Source of the DNA: RUG14300 sp964391805
GTDB taxonomy: Bacteria; Bacillota; Clostridia; Christensenellales; CAG-1252
Length of the DNA stretch: 63,107 nucleotides
Reading direction: 5' to 3'
Assembly (NCBI GenBank): GCA_964391805.1
Contig: CAYMNK010000010.1
Location: 1-63,107 of the forward strand
Position numbers and translations under genes: made by a program. Of the stretch, positions 34,295 to 42,629 are shown piece by piece. How positions within the stretch are numbered: position 1 is the stretch's first letter; each line of letters starts with the position of its first letter. The notes under the pieces are model-generated. The model saw only the letters and a program-made list of their open reading frames with translations. It was not told where the DNA came from and did not search any database.

Positions 34295-36955
34295 CTATCT
34301 CCCGTACTTCCTAATCTTAATCAGCACACCCTGTGCTTGTTTAATGGCGAGATTGAAGAATCTCTTAATTTCGGCAACCTTTTGTTGATAGCATTTTAAG
34401 CAATCGAGAAGCTCGTCTTGATTTTCCACGCTATCCACACGGCACTTTAATACCACACCGCCGAGATCGTGATCGAGCGTTGCGATTTTGTTAAAAGCGG
34501 AATCGAGTTGAACTTTGAATTCAGCATTTGTCTTGTTGGTTTGTGACTTAAATCTTCTGCTATAATACTTGCTCGCACCTTTTTTCTCATCAATGTAGGT
34601 AAGATCCATCGAACCCTTCGGATGTCTTCTCTTAGGCGAAACATGTATTGTTCTCGCGGTGATAGCGATAAGCAAAATCATAAGCCCTAAAACGACGAGG
34701 AGTAAAGTATGTTCTTTTGCATAATCGATACCGCACATGAAAAGAGAAACAAGATATATTATCGTACAAACGATTTCCGAGAAAATCAATTGTGATATTT
34801 TTCGATGTTTTTTATATTCAAAAAATGATATCAACCAAAAGAACCCTATGGGTATAATAAATCCAAGATATGTGTTACCCTCGAAAGGCATATTAATTTC
34901 AATCAACGCTATTGCCACTAAAAGTATGGTAAATAAGAGCGAACAAAGCGTCCAGCGTCTTCTTATACGTTTAATGTAGCTTTTGTCGGCTTCAACTTTG
35001 ATTTTAGTCTTTTTTACCTTATAGGTTTCGGCATATTTGGAAAAACTATTTTCAAGTTCCTTGGATTCGTTTAGTGCGTCGTCTGCCTGTTTGATGATAT
35101 CTTTAAATTTTTCTGTTTGAGTACTGACAGCCGACTCGACTAATGTTTTAGTTGTTTGATAGCAATTCTCTATGAAATACTTCTTAGATTCCTCGGGCAT
35201 GAAACTTTCCGCTTGATTGACTAATGCATCATAATCGAGAATGTCTATTGACGTATCTTTCGAATATTTGATAAAGGTATCGGATACGCTTTCGGCAATC
35301 ATTACTACGACCTTATCCCTGATAGCTTTAATTTCTTTTATGTCCTTAGATAGGTGTTTTTGATATTCGGCATCGAGCGTCTCTATCTTAGTGAGCGTAG
35401 TGCTCAAGCGGTTATAGAAGGAGCGCATATCCATAAGGGAAGCACTCTTAAGGTTTACGAGGGTGTTATGTATGAACTTCACATCCTCTTTGATAATTTC
35501 CCTCGCGGAATTTTGATTATTGATGTCGTACTGCTCATACAACTTATCGAAATGCTCTTGTTCTGCTTTAGTGGCGTATTTATAAGCAAGTTTATAGTTG
35601 GAATTCTCGTAATAGCGGAAGTTTTTAATAAATTCCGCTTCGTTTCTTGCGTAAAAATCGATATATGCCAAACCCAACCAAGCCTTAGAGCAGTTGGCGT
35701 CCATTTTAATGATTTCGTTTGCGCGTTCCTTTGCTTCTCTAAACTCTCCAAACTCCTGTATTTTAATCCACATTATTTTGAGGAGATTTTGAATTTTGAC
35801 CACGCTTTCGGACAAAGCAGAATCCTTTAATGATTTTTCCAACTCTGATAATCTGTGTTGGGATTCTCTCAATTCCTTTTCGAGGGCAAGGTCTTTGTCC
35901 GCTTTAGCGTTTCCTTTAGCGCGTCCCGACGATTCGGTAGATAAATACTCTTTTAGTTGTTCTTCAAGGTTAGCAATTAACTGGTGATCCGCTTTCAAGC
36001 CCTGTGTATGCCACAGAGAATCGGGTAAGTTGTTAGGAGCGAAGTCGTCTACAAAAATAGGTATTATTGCCTTACCCATTCCTGCGCGCTTATTGATTTC
36101 GGAGAATCTAAACCATTCGTTTTGAACCCATTGACTTTCGATTTCTTTACGGTCTTTACAGATTACGATCATAACCTTTGCGGTATATAATGCATAATAA
36201 ATGTTAGGTTCGTATTCTCTGTATAGGCTCTTGATATATTTCAGCGTTTCTTCCGAGAAAAACACATTGTATTTTCTGGTAAATCTGTTATATATTTCTC
36301 TTGCCCACATCGAGGAAAGTCCGTTATCGTTTTTGAAACAAATAAAAACATCGAACGGCTCGTTCTTACTGCTTATGTCCCAATACTTTTTACGGTCATC
36401 GTCGATTTTACCCGCAAGAGCTACGAGGTTAGCCGTTTTGTCGGGATGGAATGCGGTGGAGCATTCGATTGCTCTTTGATAATACTCGTTTTCGACCGAT
36501 TTTTCGGTAAGAACCTTATAGAAACTCGGGAACACATCCCCCTTACCGTCTTTTTCGAACACAACGTTATTATCACACAAATATATCCCCCAATAGGCAG
36601 ACGTGAGATCGGCATCGGGATTTTCCTCGATGACCTTTTTGTAGATCATCTTTGCATGGGTAAAGTCCGCCATCTGTCTAAAGTTATCGGCTTGAGACAG
36701 ATCGTTTGTGAACGGAAGTTTATCTTCAGTCTTGTCGTATGTATTGAAACAACACTTACATCTTATTTTATCGTCAAGATCCTCGAATTCTCTCGAACCG
36801 CACGTCGGACATACAAAAGAAGCCCAGTCACCGTAATGTTCGGTGTCTGATTTGCTATCCTTTAACTCCATTCTAAAAATTGCTTTGCATTGATTACACT
36901 TGAATCTACCTTCGGATATTTGTTCAAGTTCACCGTTGCACTTCAGACAATGCAT
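34295..36955 (-). CDS. Zinc-ribbon, TIR-domain, coiled-coil membrane protein
   Basis: Protein of 886 residues. Residues 1-75 carry zinc ribbons (CLKC...CNQC, CPTC...CKCC). Residues 85-190 are helical repeats. Residues 199-340 form a TIR domain starting EPFDVFICFK, with SQWVQNEWFRF placing Glu280 at the position of the catalytic glutamate of NADase TIR domains. Helical and coiled-coil sequence follows. Four hydrophobic helices lie at about 668-771, then a cytoplasmic tail of about 115 residues. It starts two bases after the AAA gene (GGAGG upstream). NAD cleavage as an effector activity is inferred; a scaffolding TIR is the alternative. Confidence 0.85.
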   Translation of the reverse strand: MHCLKCNGELEQISEGRFKCNQCKAIFRMELKDSKSDTEHYGDWASFVCPTCGSREFEDLDDKIRCKCCFNTYDKTEDKLPFTNDLSQADNFRQMADFTHAKMIYKKVIEENPDADLTSAYWGIYLCDNNVVFEKDGKGDVFPSFYKVLTEKSVENEYYQRAIECSTAFHPDKTANLVALAGKIDDDRKKYWDISSKNEPFDVFICFKNDNGLSSMWAREIYNRFTRKYNVFFSEETLKYIKSLYREYEPNIYYALYTAKVMIVICKDRKEIESQWVQNEWFRFSEINKRAGMGKAIIPIFVDDFAPNNLPDSLWHTQGLKADHQLIANLEEQLKEYLSTESSGRAKGNAKADKDLALEKELRESQHRLSELEKSLKDSALSESVVKIQNLLKIMWIKIQEFGEFREAKERANEIIKMDANCSKAWLGLAYIDFYARNEAEFIKNFRYYENSNYKLAYKYATKAEQEHFDKLYEQYDINNQNSAREIIKEDVKFIHNTLVNLKSASLMDMRSFYNRLSTTLTKIETLDAEYQKHLSKDIKEIKAIRDKVVVMIAESVSDTFIKYSKDTSIDILDYDALVNQAESFMPEESKKYFIENCYQTTKTLVESAVSTQTEKFKDIIKQADDALNESKELENSFSKYAETYKVKKTKIKVEADKSYIKRIRRRWTLCSLLFTILLVAIALIEINMPFEGNTYLGFIIPIGFFWLISFFEYKKHRKISQLIFSEIVCTIIYLVSLFMCGIDYAKEHTLLLVVLGLMILLIAITARTIHVSPKRRHPKGSMDLTYIDEKKGASKYYSRRFKSQTNKTNAEFKVQLDSAFNKIATLDHDLGGVVLKCRVDSVENQDELLDCLKCYQQKVAEIKRFFNLAIKQAQGVLIKIRKYGR

Positions 36956-36957
36956 TA

Positions 36958-39063
36958 TTATTCCTCCGTGTTGTTAGGCATCCATTCGGTTAATTTTACT
37001 ATATCGTCAACCTGAACCGACGAATTCGTTTCTTTGATAGCGTTATCGAAATCCTCTCCGCATATATATTTTTCACCTGTCAGCAATCCTCTTCTTATGG
37101 ATAATTCCTCGGTTTTTCCAAGCAAGTTGACTATATCCGAGCAGTTGAAGCCGACTGTTGCGTTTACAATAGCGTCGATATCGATATCGTTTTTAATTTC
37201 GACTATATGCTTATCTCTAAGTTTATTAAGATGTTTTTCGACAATTCCCTTTCGAGCGTCGTCATCGGGTAAACCTACATAGATTCTCGTACCGAATCTT
37301 CCCGGTCTAATGAAGGCGCTGTCTACATCCCAAGGTTTGTTGGTAGCGGCAATAAGGAATAGAATATTACCTTTTTCCTTACAATAGCTATCTATACCTT
37401 GTAGCTGTGAAAGAAGTTCGGAGCGAAGTTGTTTAGCGTACTGTGATTTTGTACTCTTTGGTGAAATGGAATCCATTTCGTCAAAGTAAACAACGGCACA
37501 TGGGAAAGATCGTGCTTGTCTAAACAATTCTCTTACAGCTTTTTCGCTTTGCCCAGCACCCTGGTGTAACAAATCGGACGGTTTAACCGAGCAGAATTTT
37601 GCACCGATTTCGTGAGCAATGGCGGCAGCAATCATCGTTTTACCCGTTCCCGGAGGACCGTATAGGAATAATCCGCCACCACCCTTCTTGACATAACCTT
37701 CGAAAGCGTCGGGGCGTTGTAAAGGTAATAGAACCTTCATTCTGACTTCTTCCTTGATGTTTTCCAATCCCGCTACGTCTTCGAAACTTATTACGGGCAC
37801 GTTGTCCCATGTAAATTTGAATTCGGAATCGAAGCCTTGACCACCATCGAGTATCACTTGCTCGGGCGTCGATTTTTCTTCGTCCTCTTTTGGTGTAACG
37901 ATGGGCGGTTTACTCTCTTTTACAGGGGGTAAATCGACGGGTTTTTTAGGTGATCTTCTCTTGAAAAAGGGAAGGTCTTCTTCGGTTATAGTCATCAATT
38001 CATCATCGGTGGCGAATTGGTTAGCATAAACACGTGTAGATTGAGCGGTTACTATTTGTTCGAAAAGATTTCTCACATCTCTTGCATTACCGAAATTGTC
38101 GTCTCTCAAATCGAATAATTCGTTGAGATAATCGCTCATAGCCACTTTAGCTTTGTCCGAAAGCTTATAATCGTTTTTACGGCAAAGCCCTAAGAATATT
38201 TTATATAGTTCTAAACCGGAATAATCGTCGAAATTGAGTTTTGTTTTGAATCTCGAATTGAGTCCGGGATTAGAACTGATGAAGTCGTCCATTTTATCGT
38301 CATAACCGGCTACGACAACAACGAAAGAAGTGCGTTTATCTTCCATTGCTTTGAGAAGCGTTGCTATTGCCTCTGAGCCGAAGTCGCTTTCCGAACGCGA
38401 ACTTAGAGTGTAAGCCTCGTCTATAAACAACACCCCGCCCATAGCAGCATCGATAACCTTTTGGGTTTTGATAGCGGTTTGACCGATATAGCCTGCCACA
38501 AGGTCGGAACGTTCAACTTCTACAAGGTGACCTTTACTAAGTATACCGAGTGCGTGATAAATTTGAGCAACGATTCTTGCGACCGTCGTTTTACCTGTAC
38601 CGGGATTACCCGAAAATACGAGGTGGTATGACATATCGGGCACGCGTAAATTGCGCTCCTTTCTCATTTGGAACGCTTGAATTTGTTTAACCCAATCGTT
38701 AATTGTCTTTTTGACTCTGTCGAGGCCAACTAACTCATTGAGATTATTCAAAGCCTCTTCTAAACTTATCTTAGGTGATTCTTCTACGTTAACCTTTTCT
38801 TCGACTTCGTTTTCGGCAAGTTCGAGAGCACCTCCCGCCGAAAGTCTTTTCATATCCTCGGCGAATATCAAAAATTTCTTAGCTTTGTCGACACGCGCTT
38901 TTTTTAATTGACCTTCTTGGGTGTTTTGGGCAATCTTGAACATTTGCTCGGCACATAGATTATAAAAACGCTCTGCCGAGGCAAAGTCCTTTTTATCGTA
39001 ACATTCTTTTGCACGTCTCGAATATGTGTTGACGGTTTCGTACAATAAATCTATATCTGCCAT
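36958..39063 (-). CDS. MIT-like domain plus tandem AAA+ ATPase (CbbX/SpoVK-like and Vps4-like)
   Basis: Protein of 701 residues. Residues 5-75 form a three-helix, MIT-like region with KKDFASAERFYNLCAEQM and KKFLIFAEDMKRL, similar in pattern to the Vps4 MIT domain. AAA1 (about 105-345) is CbbX/SpoVK-like: GNPGTGKTT at 152-160, FIDEAYTL, and pore tyrosine Tyr192. AAA2 (about 425-690) is Vps4/FtsH-like: GPPGTGKT at 469-476, YFDEMDS, AATNKP and the arginine fingers RPGRF. The AAA2 pore loop lacks the usual aromatic residue (LLHQGAGQSEK where Vps4 has a Trp). It lies two bases from the Snf7-like gene, so substrate and motor are co-translated. Expected role: remodelling or disassembling the helical proteins encoded upstream. 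Confidence 0.87.
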   Translation of the reverse strand: MADIDLLYETVNTYSRRAKECYDKKDFASAERFYNLCAEQMFKIAQNTQEGQLKKARVDKAKKFLIFAEDMKRLSAGGALELAENEVEEKVNVEESPKISLEEALNNLNELVGLDRVKKTINDWVKQIQAFQMRKERNLRVPDMSYHLVFSGNPGTGKTTVARIVAQIYHALGILSKGHLVEVERSDLVAGYIGQTAIKTQKVIDAAMGGVLFIDEAYTLSSRSESDFGSEAIATLLKAMEDKRTSFVVVVAGYDDKMDDFISSNPGLNSRFKTKLNFDDYSGLELYKIFLGLCRKNDYKLSDKAKVAMSDYLNELFDLRDDNFGNARDVRNLFEQIVTAQSTRVYANQFATDDELMTITEEDLPFFKRRSPKKPVDLPPVKESKPPIVTPKEDEEKSTPEQVILDGGQGFDSEFKFTWDNVPVISFEDVAGLENIKEEVRMKVLLPLQRPDAFEGYVKKGGGGLFLYGPPGTGKTMIAAAIAHEIGAKFCSVKPSDLLHQGAGQSEKAVRELFRQARSFPCAVVYFDEMDSISPKSTKSQYAKQLRSELLSQLQGIDSYCKEKGNILFLIAATNKPWDVDSAFIRPGRFGTRIYVGLPDDDARKGIVEKHLNKLRDKHIVEIKNDIDIDAIVNATVGFNCSDIVNLLGKTEELSIRRGLLTGEKYICGEDFDNAIKETNSSVQVDDIVKLTEWMPNNTEE

Positions 39064-39065
39064 AA

Positions 39066-39647
39066 TTAGTTAGATAATTTCTTCTTTAATGCTTCTAATT
39101 CTTTTTCGATTTGGGCATCCATATCGTCGCCACCGGACTCGTCCGAGCCTGTTAATGAAGCGATCATATTTTCGATTTCGGAATCGTTATCCTCGCTGGT
39201 AGGTACACCCGAAGCAAAGGCGCTCGAACTCTCGTCCATGAAGTCTTGAAGCATTTCTGTTTGATTTTCGGCACTTGCCATAGCCTCATTGAATTGCTCT
39301 TGAACCTTGAGGAAATCCTTTTCTTTGGTAAGTCTCATCATTTCCTTACTCAATGTACTCATACCGCCCAAGAACTCCGTGGTCATTCCCGCCATATCTT
39401 TCATTTGTGCGGTGATTTCGAAGTTGAGCTTCATTTCATAAACTCTCTTTTGTTGAGCCATAGTCATTTTTAAACCTGTAAGAGCGAGATTAAATTGAGC
39501 GGTTAAGCCTTTTCTCTTAGCGAGTTTAGCGGCATTGATATATACAGTTTTTTGTTCCTCGAGTTTCTTGATTTGTTTATCCATAGATGCAATGGTTTTA
39601 CGGATAAGCATTTTTTTCTTCATTTCCTTCTTTTGAGACATCTTCAT
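39066..39647 (-). CDS. ESCRT-III (Vps2/CHMP)-like helical protein with C-terminal MIM1-like helix
   Basis: Protein of 193 residues, no signal peptide. Residues 1-85 are a strongly basic helical hairpin (KKEMKKKMLIRK, KKLEEQKTVYINAAKLAKRKG). Residues 85-140 have the Met-rich helix pattern of Vps2/CHMP proteins (FLGGMSTLSKEMMRL). An acidic linker follows, and the C-terminus DAQIEKELEALKKKL at 177-191 resembles the MIM1 motif that binds MIT domains. Basic N-half, acidic C-half and size all fit ESCRT-III. The next gene encodes an MIT-like AAA protein two bases away. Homology is judged by eye; a generic coiled-coil protein is the alternative. Confidence 0.75.
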   Translation of the reverse strand: MKMSQKKEMKKKMLIRKTIASMDKQIKKLEEQKTVYINAAKLAKRKGLTAQFNLALTGLKMTMAQQKRVYEMKLNFEITAQMKDMAGMTTEFLGGMSTLSKEMMRLTKEKDFLKVQEQFNEAMASAENQTEMLQDFMDESSSAFASGVPTSEDNDSEIENMIASLTGSDESGGDDMDAQIEKELEALKKKLSN

Positions 39648-39671
39648 AATATTTTCTCCTTATGGTGGGCA

Positions 39672-40277
39672 TTATTCGCCGGCAACGTCGTCGCTTACCG
39701 CATCCGACTTTGGTGTAGTATCTTCTATTTCTGTTCTATAATCCATATCTGCGGTTTCGGCATCTTCGAACACAGCCAACAACTCGTCGTCGTGTGAACC
39801 TACGCCGTAGATGGACTCATTCTTTTCATATTGACTCTCGACTTCCTTGAATGTTTCGTCGGCATCGGTAAGCACGGTCTCCGCGCTGATTCTGGTATTA
39901 AGAGCTTTATTGAGGAATTTTGCCAGTCCGACTTGGTCGTTCAAAAGACTATTGAGTGCCATTTTGGACGTTTTCTTGAAGAATTGATTATCGTCAATGG
40001 CTCTCTTGAGTTTATTAAGAAGTTGAACGTTATACATTAAATACATCGCTCTTTGGGTGTCTTGCTCGAGTTCACCCTTGAGTGCATTGATTTTTTTAGC
40101 ATAAAAGAGTCTGATTTCTCTGTTCTTTTCCACTTTACCTTTAGTGGTCAACTCTTGTATATGCGCTTGTTTATCGACTATACCTTTTTCGATATTATCG
40201 CATTCTGTTTCCAGTTTACATATAGAATCGACGACATCCTCTCTCGTCAATTTGTTGAATTTATTTCTGAAGCACAT
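39672..40277 (-). CDS. Second Snf7-like helical protein with MCF N-terminus
   Basis: Protein of 201 residues, almost all helical. It opens MCFRNKFNKLTRED, then has a long hairpin at about 15-100 with IEKGIVDKQAHIQELTTKG and KKINALKGELEQDTQRAM, a Snf7-like heptad pattern. The last 40 residues are acidic and lack an obvious MIM motif. The MCF plus basic start is shared with the next protein (108 residues) and could be a membrane-inserting or acylated tip. AAGGAG precedes the ATG. Relation to ESCRT-III is inferred from pattern and neighbourhood. Confidence 0.7.
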   Translation of the reverse strand: MCFRNKFNKLTREDVVDSICKLETECDNIEKGIVDKQAHIQELTTKGKVEKNREIRLFYAKKINALKGELEQDTQRAMYLMYNVQLLNKLKRAIDDNQFFKKTSKMALNSLLNDQVGLAKFLNKALNTRISAETVLTDADETFKEVESQYEKNESIYGVGSHDDELLAVFEDAETADMDYRTEIEDTTPKSDAVSDDVAGE

Positions 40278-40287
40278 ATTGCTCTCC

Positions 40288-40614
40288 TTATATTAAATTA
40301 TTTCTCGAAACGATAGAAACTTCGATTTCGCGAATATAATCCTTGACGCCCTCGATTTCGACCTTCTTAGGCTTGTTTAAGTACAACTTCATATCTTGAA
40401 GCTGGTTTTTAATAATTTCATCGAGTTTGTATACCTTAGTGTTATCGGAAGCTATAAGGTAACGAAGTTTGTTTTGTATATCTTTCAATGCGCCGATAAT
40501 TTCTTCGTTTTCGCCCGCCAATACTATTAACGTATCTACGGCATTGGCGTTTAATTCTATTAGTTCGCGATCTTGGGCAATCAACTTAGATTTATTACGT
40601 TTTTTAAAGCACAT
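40288..40614 (-). CDS. Small MCF-type coiled-coil protein
   Basis: Protein of 108 residues with start MCFKKRNKSKLIAQDREL, matching the MCF-basic N-terminus of the next gene product. The rest is helical (NANAVDTLIVLAGENEEII, LQDMKLYLNKPKKVEIEG). ATG at 40614 has AAGGAG 8 bases upstream; the GTG at 40623 is too close to that site. It sits 15 bases after the SPFH gene. Function unknown; probably a partner or cap for the longer helical proteins. Confidence 0.7.
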   Translation of the reverse strand: MCFKKRNKSKLIAQDRELIELNANAVDTLIVLAGENEEIIGALKDIQNKLRYLIASDNTKVYKLDEIIKNQLQDMKLYLNKPKKVEIEGVKDYIREIEVSIVSRNNLI

Positions 40615-40629
40615 AGTCAACACTCCTTA

Positions 40630-41700
40630 TTAGATTAGTTTAGTACCGCATTTCGAGCAGAATTTAGTATCGCTCGGATTTTTATGATGACAATTGGGGC
40701 ATACGATATCTGAGCCCGGACGTCTTGAACCGCATTCGTGACAAAACAGTTCGCCCTCTTCGAGTTTTGTTCCGCAGTTGTTACAGAAAACCGCTTTCGA
40801 TTTAACTTCTTCGGGTTTGCCTGCCATTGCACTCGAGATACCTATAGCTTTATTGACGTCCAATTCGTGCATTCTTTCGGCATGAGCCATATCCATTTGA
40901 TATTTCTTTTCAAGCCAAATGCGTTCGTTTTCCTTCTCTTCTTCTTGTTTTCTTTCGGCTTCGAGGCGTTCTCTTTCTGCCTTTTGTTCATTCTCTTGTC
41001 TTTCTTTTTCTTGTTGCATCTCGTTGAACTTGATCTTTTCGATATTGGCAGCGGAAACATTGATAGCATCTACTGCAAAGTCAACTAACGAAATACCGTA
41101 ATCCTTGTCAAATTTTTTAGATAACTCGGCACCGATTCTTTGAGATATCTCATCTCTATAAGCCTCGAATTGTTCATAAGAGAGATTCATAGATGTGGCA
41201 ACGGATTGGAATATCTTACCGAAGGAATTTCTAACTTCGCCCGCAAAAGTCGCACTAAATCTATCGAGGTCGAATTGTTTGGTTTGACCGACTATAACTC
41301 TAATGAATTGTTCGGGATTGGATACCGATACTCTAAAGTGACCGTTAGCGCCTACGTCGAGTATCATATTTCTAACGGGGTCGTTATAAGGGAATCTCGA
41401 AGGCGTACCCCAACGAACAAGAACGCGAACCTCCTTGGGAATATAGATGACTTCTACAGTAGCGCCCTTTTTCCACTCGCGAACCTCTTGTTTGTCGTCA
41501 AATATGTTATGTGTTCCGCTTTTGTAAAAACGGATATCACCACCGCCCTTGATGACGTATGCATTATGGGTAAAGGGAACCTCTATAAGGTCCTTTTTGC
41601 TTTCAACAATGCTGTCTACTCTGACGAACAACACTTCGTTTTCGTTGAGTTTACTATTACTGACGGCTTGATTGATTTTAATCACCTTTTGTTTAGACAT
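40630..41700 (-). CDS. SPFH-domain protein with coiled coil and two zinc ribbons
   Basis: Protein of 356 residues and first gene of the operon. Residues 25-235 form an SPFH/band-7 domain (ILDVGANGHFRVSVSNPEQF, YGISLVDFAVDAINVS). Residues 236-285 are a very charged coiled coil of Glu, Arg and Lys. Residues 310-356 hold two zinc ribbons (CNNCG/CHECG and CPNCH/CSKCG). No membrane helix is visible. Zinc ribbons are shared with the TIR protein of this operon and with the SPFH protein at 22042. ATG at 41700 has GGAG 8 bases upstream. A membrane-platform role is inferred from SPFH proteins in general. Confidence 0.88.
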   Translation of the reverse strand: MSKQKVIKINQAVSNSKLNENEVLFVRVDSIVESKKDLIEVPFTHNAYVIKGGGDIRFYKSGTHNIFDDKQEVREWKKGATVEVIYIPKEVRVLVRWGTPSRFPYNDPVRNMILDVGANGHFRVSVSNPEQFIRVIVGQTKQFDLDRFSATFAGEVRNSFGKIFQSVATSMNLSYEQFEAYRDEISQRIGAELSKKFDKDYGISLVDFAVDAINVSAANIEKIKFNEMQQEKERQENEQKAERERLEAERKQEEEKENERIWLEKKYQMDMAHAERMHELDVNKAIGISSAMAGKPEEVKSKAVFCNNCGTKLEEGELFCHECGSRRPGSDIVCPNCHHKNPSDTKFCSKCGTKLI

Positions 41701-41736
41701 AAATGAATCTCCTTTGCTTAGCATTAAAAGAACGTG

Positions 41737-41753
41737 TTATTATATTATAATAA
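41737..41753 (-). promoter_or_regulatory. Operator-like palindrome in the leader of the ESCRT-like operon
   Basis: TTATTATA-T-TATAATAA is a perfect 8-1-8 inverted repeat, lying just downstream of the predicted start of transcription and upstream of the ribosome binding site. Its AT-rich composition makes chance occurrence possible. Confidence 0.45.
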
Positions 41754-41768
41754 ACGCGCCACATATTT

Positions 41769-41797
41769 ATTATATATTAATTTTTAATCATTGTCAA
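41769..41797 (-). promoter_or_regulatory. Consensus sigma-A promoter of the ESCRT-like/TIR/rtcB operon
   Basis: TTGACA (41797-41792), exactly 17 bases, TATAAT (41774-41769) on the minus strand: a perfect consensus. A second TTGACA-17-TGATAT pair lies about 60 bases further upstream. Confidence 0.85.
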
Positions 41798-41890
41798 CAT
41801 TGAGTTTAAAAAAAGAAAGTATTCTTAACAAAAATGTATATCAAAACACACCTTTCACTATGTCAACAATTTCCTCATGTTATAGTTAAT

Positions 41891-41920
41891 AAAAAATGCC
41901 TCGAAAAACAATTCGAAGCA
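41891..41920 (-). terminator. Rho-independent terminator of pgsA
   Basis: On the minus strand TGCTTCGAA pairs with TTCGAGGCA (one G-T pair), followed by six T. It insulates the ESCRT-like operon from pgsA. Confidence 0.9.
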
Positions 41921-41927
41921 CTTAATA

Positions 41928-42629
41928 TTATTCGTTTGCACCGTCCGAAACGGTATTTTCGATATCTAATTCGTCAATGCTGTCCGAGGCAACTAAAGCA
42001 AACTCGTTTTGCTCTATGGACTCGGCGTTATCTTCGTCACCCTTATGCGCTTTTAGGTATTTGAGAGTTTGTATACCGTAATTGATGGCAGCAGCCCAAT
42101 TTAATACCAAACCAACGGTTACGAGTATCCAATCGATACCGAATTCGCCCCAAAGTTTAGAAATAAACGGATGGAAGAAACAAGTTATAATGCTGACACT
42201 GACTGTAGCGCTCGCTATCTTACCGAGCAGATTCGATTTAATATTGACCTTATTCATGAGACAACCGCCGATTATAACTATAAGCAACTCTCTAATAGCG
42301 ATGAATATGATGAAGATCCAATGTAAATAACCTGCAATAGCCAAGGCGGCAATAGCACCGACATGCATAACCTTATCGGCTATAGGATCGATAAGTTGAC
42401 CAACGTAGGATCCTTGATTGAATGTTCTTGCGATAAATCCGTCGAAAACATCGGTAAGAGATGCAAAAAGCATAACCCCCAACGAAATGAATACATATGT
42501 CATATTATCTTGCTGTGCACCCAAAATAAGGAATGTCATATACACGGGAACAAGCAACATACGGATCAATGTTAGGAGATTAGGTATAGTACAAATCTCT
42601 TTTTTAGACAGAACCAATCTTTTCTTCAC
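41928..42629 (-). CDS. pgsA: CDP-diacylglycerol-glycerol-3-phosphate 3-phosphatidyltransferase
   Basis: Phospholipid synthesis enzyme of 233 residues making phosphatidylglycerol phosphate at the membrane. The CDP-alcohol phosphotransferase motif is complete: DVFDGFIAR, then G and two Asp residues in GQLIDPIADK. Several hydrophobic helices are present. Start is GTG at 42629 with AGGAGG 7 bases upstream. An extended -10 (TGCTATAAT on the minus strand, about 42665-42657) precedes it. The last 40 residues are an acidic tail. Confidence 0.92.
   Translation of the reverse strand: MKKRLVLSKKEICTIPNLLTLIRMLLVPVYMTFLILGAQQDNMTYVFISLGVMLFASLTDVFDGFIARTFNQGSYVGQLIDPIADKVMHVGAIAALAIAGYLHWIFIIFIAIRELLIVIIGGCLMNKVNIKSNLLGKIASATVSVSIITCFFHPFISKLWGEFGIDWILVTVGLVLNWAAAINYGIQTLKYLKAHKGDEDNAESIEQNEFALVASDSIDELDIENTVSDGANE

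Noticed and set aside
40738..41088. Plus-strand Phe/Leu-rich frame resembling a membrane protein
   Set aside because: It is the antisense of the Glu/Lys/Arg coiled coil of the SPFH protein, which always yields Phe/Leu/Ser-rich shadow translations.
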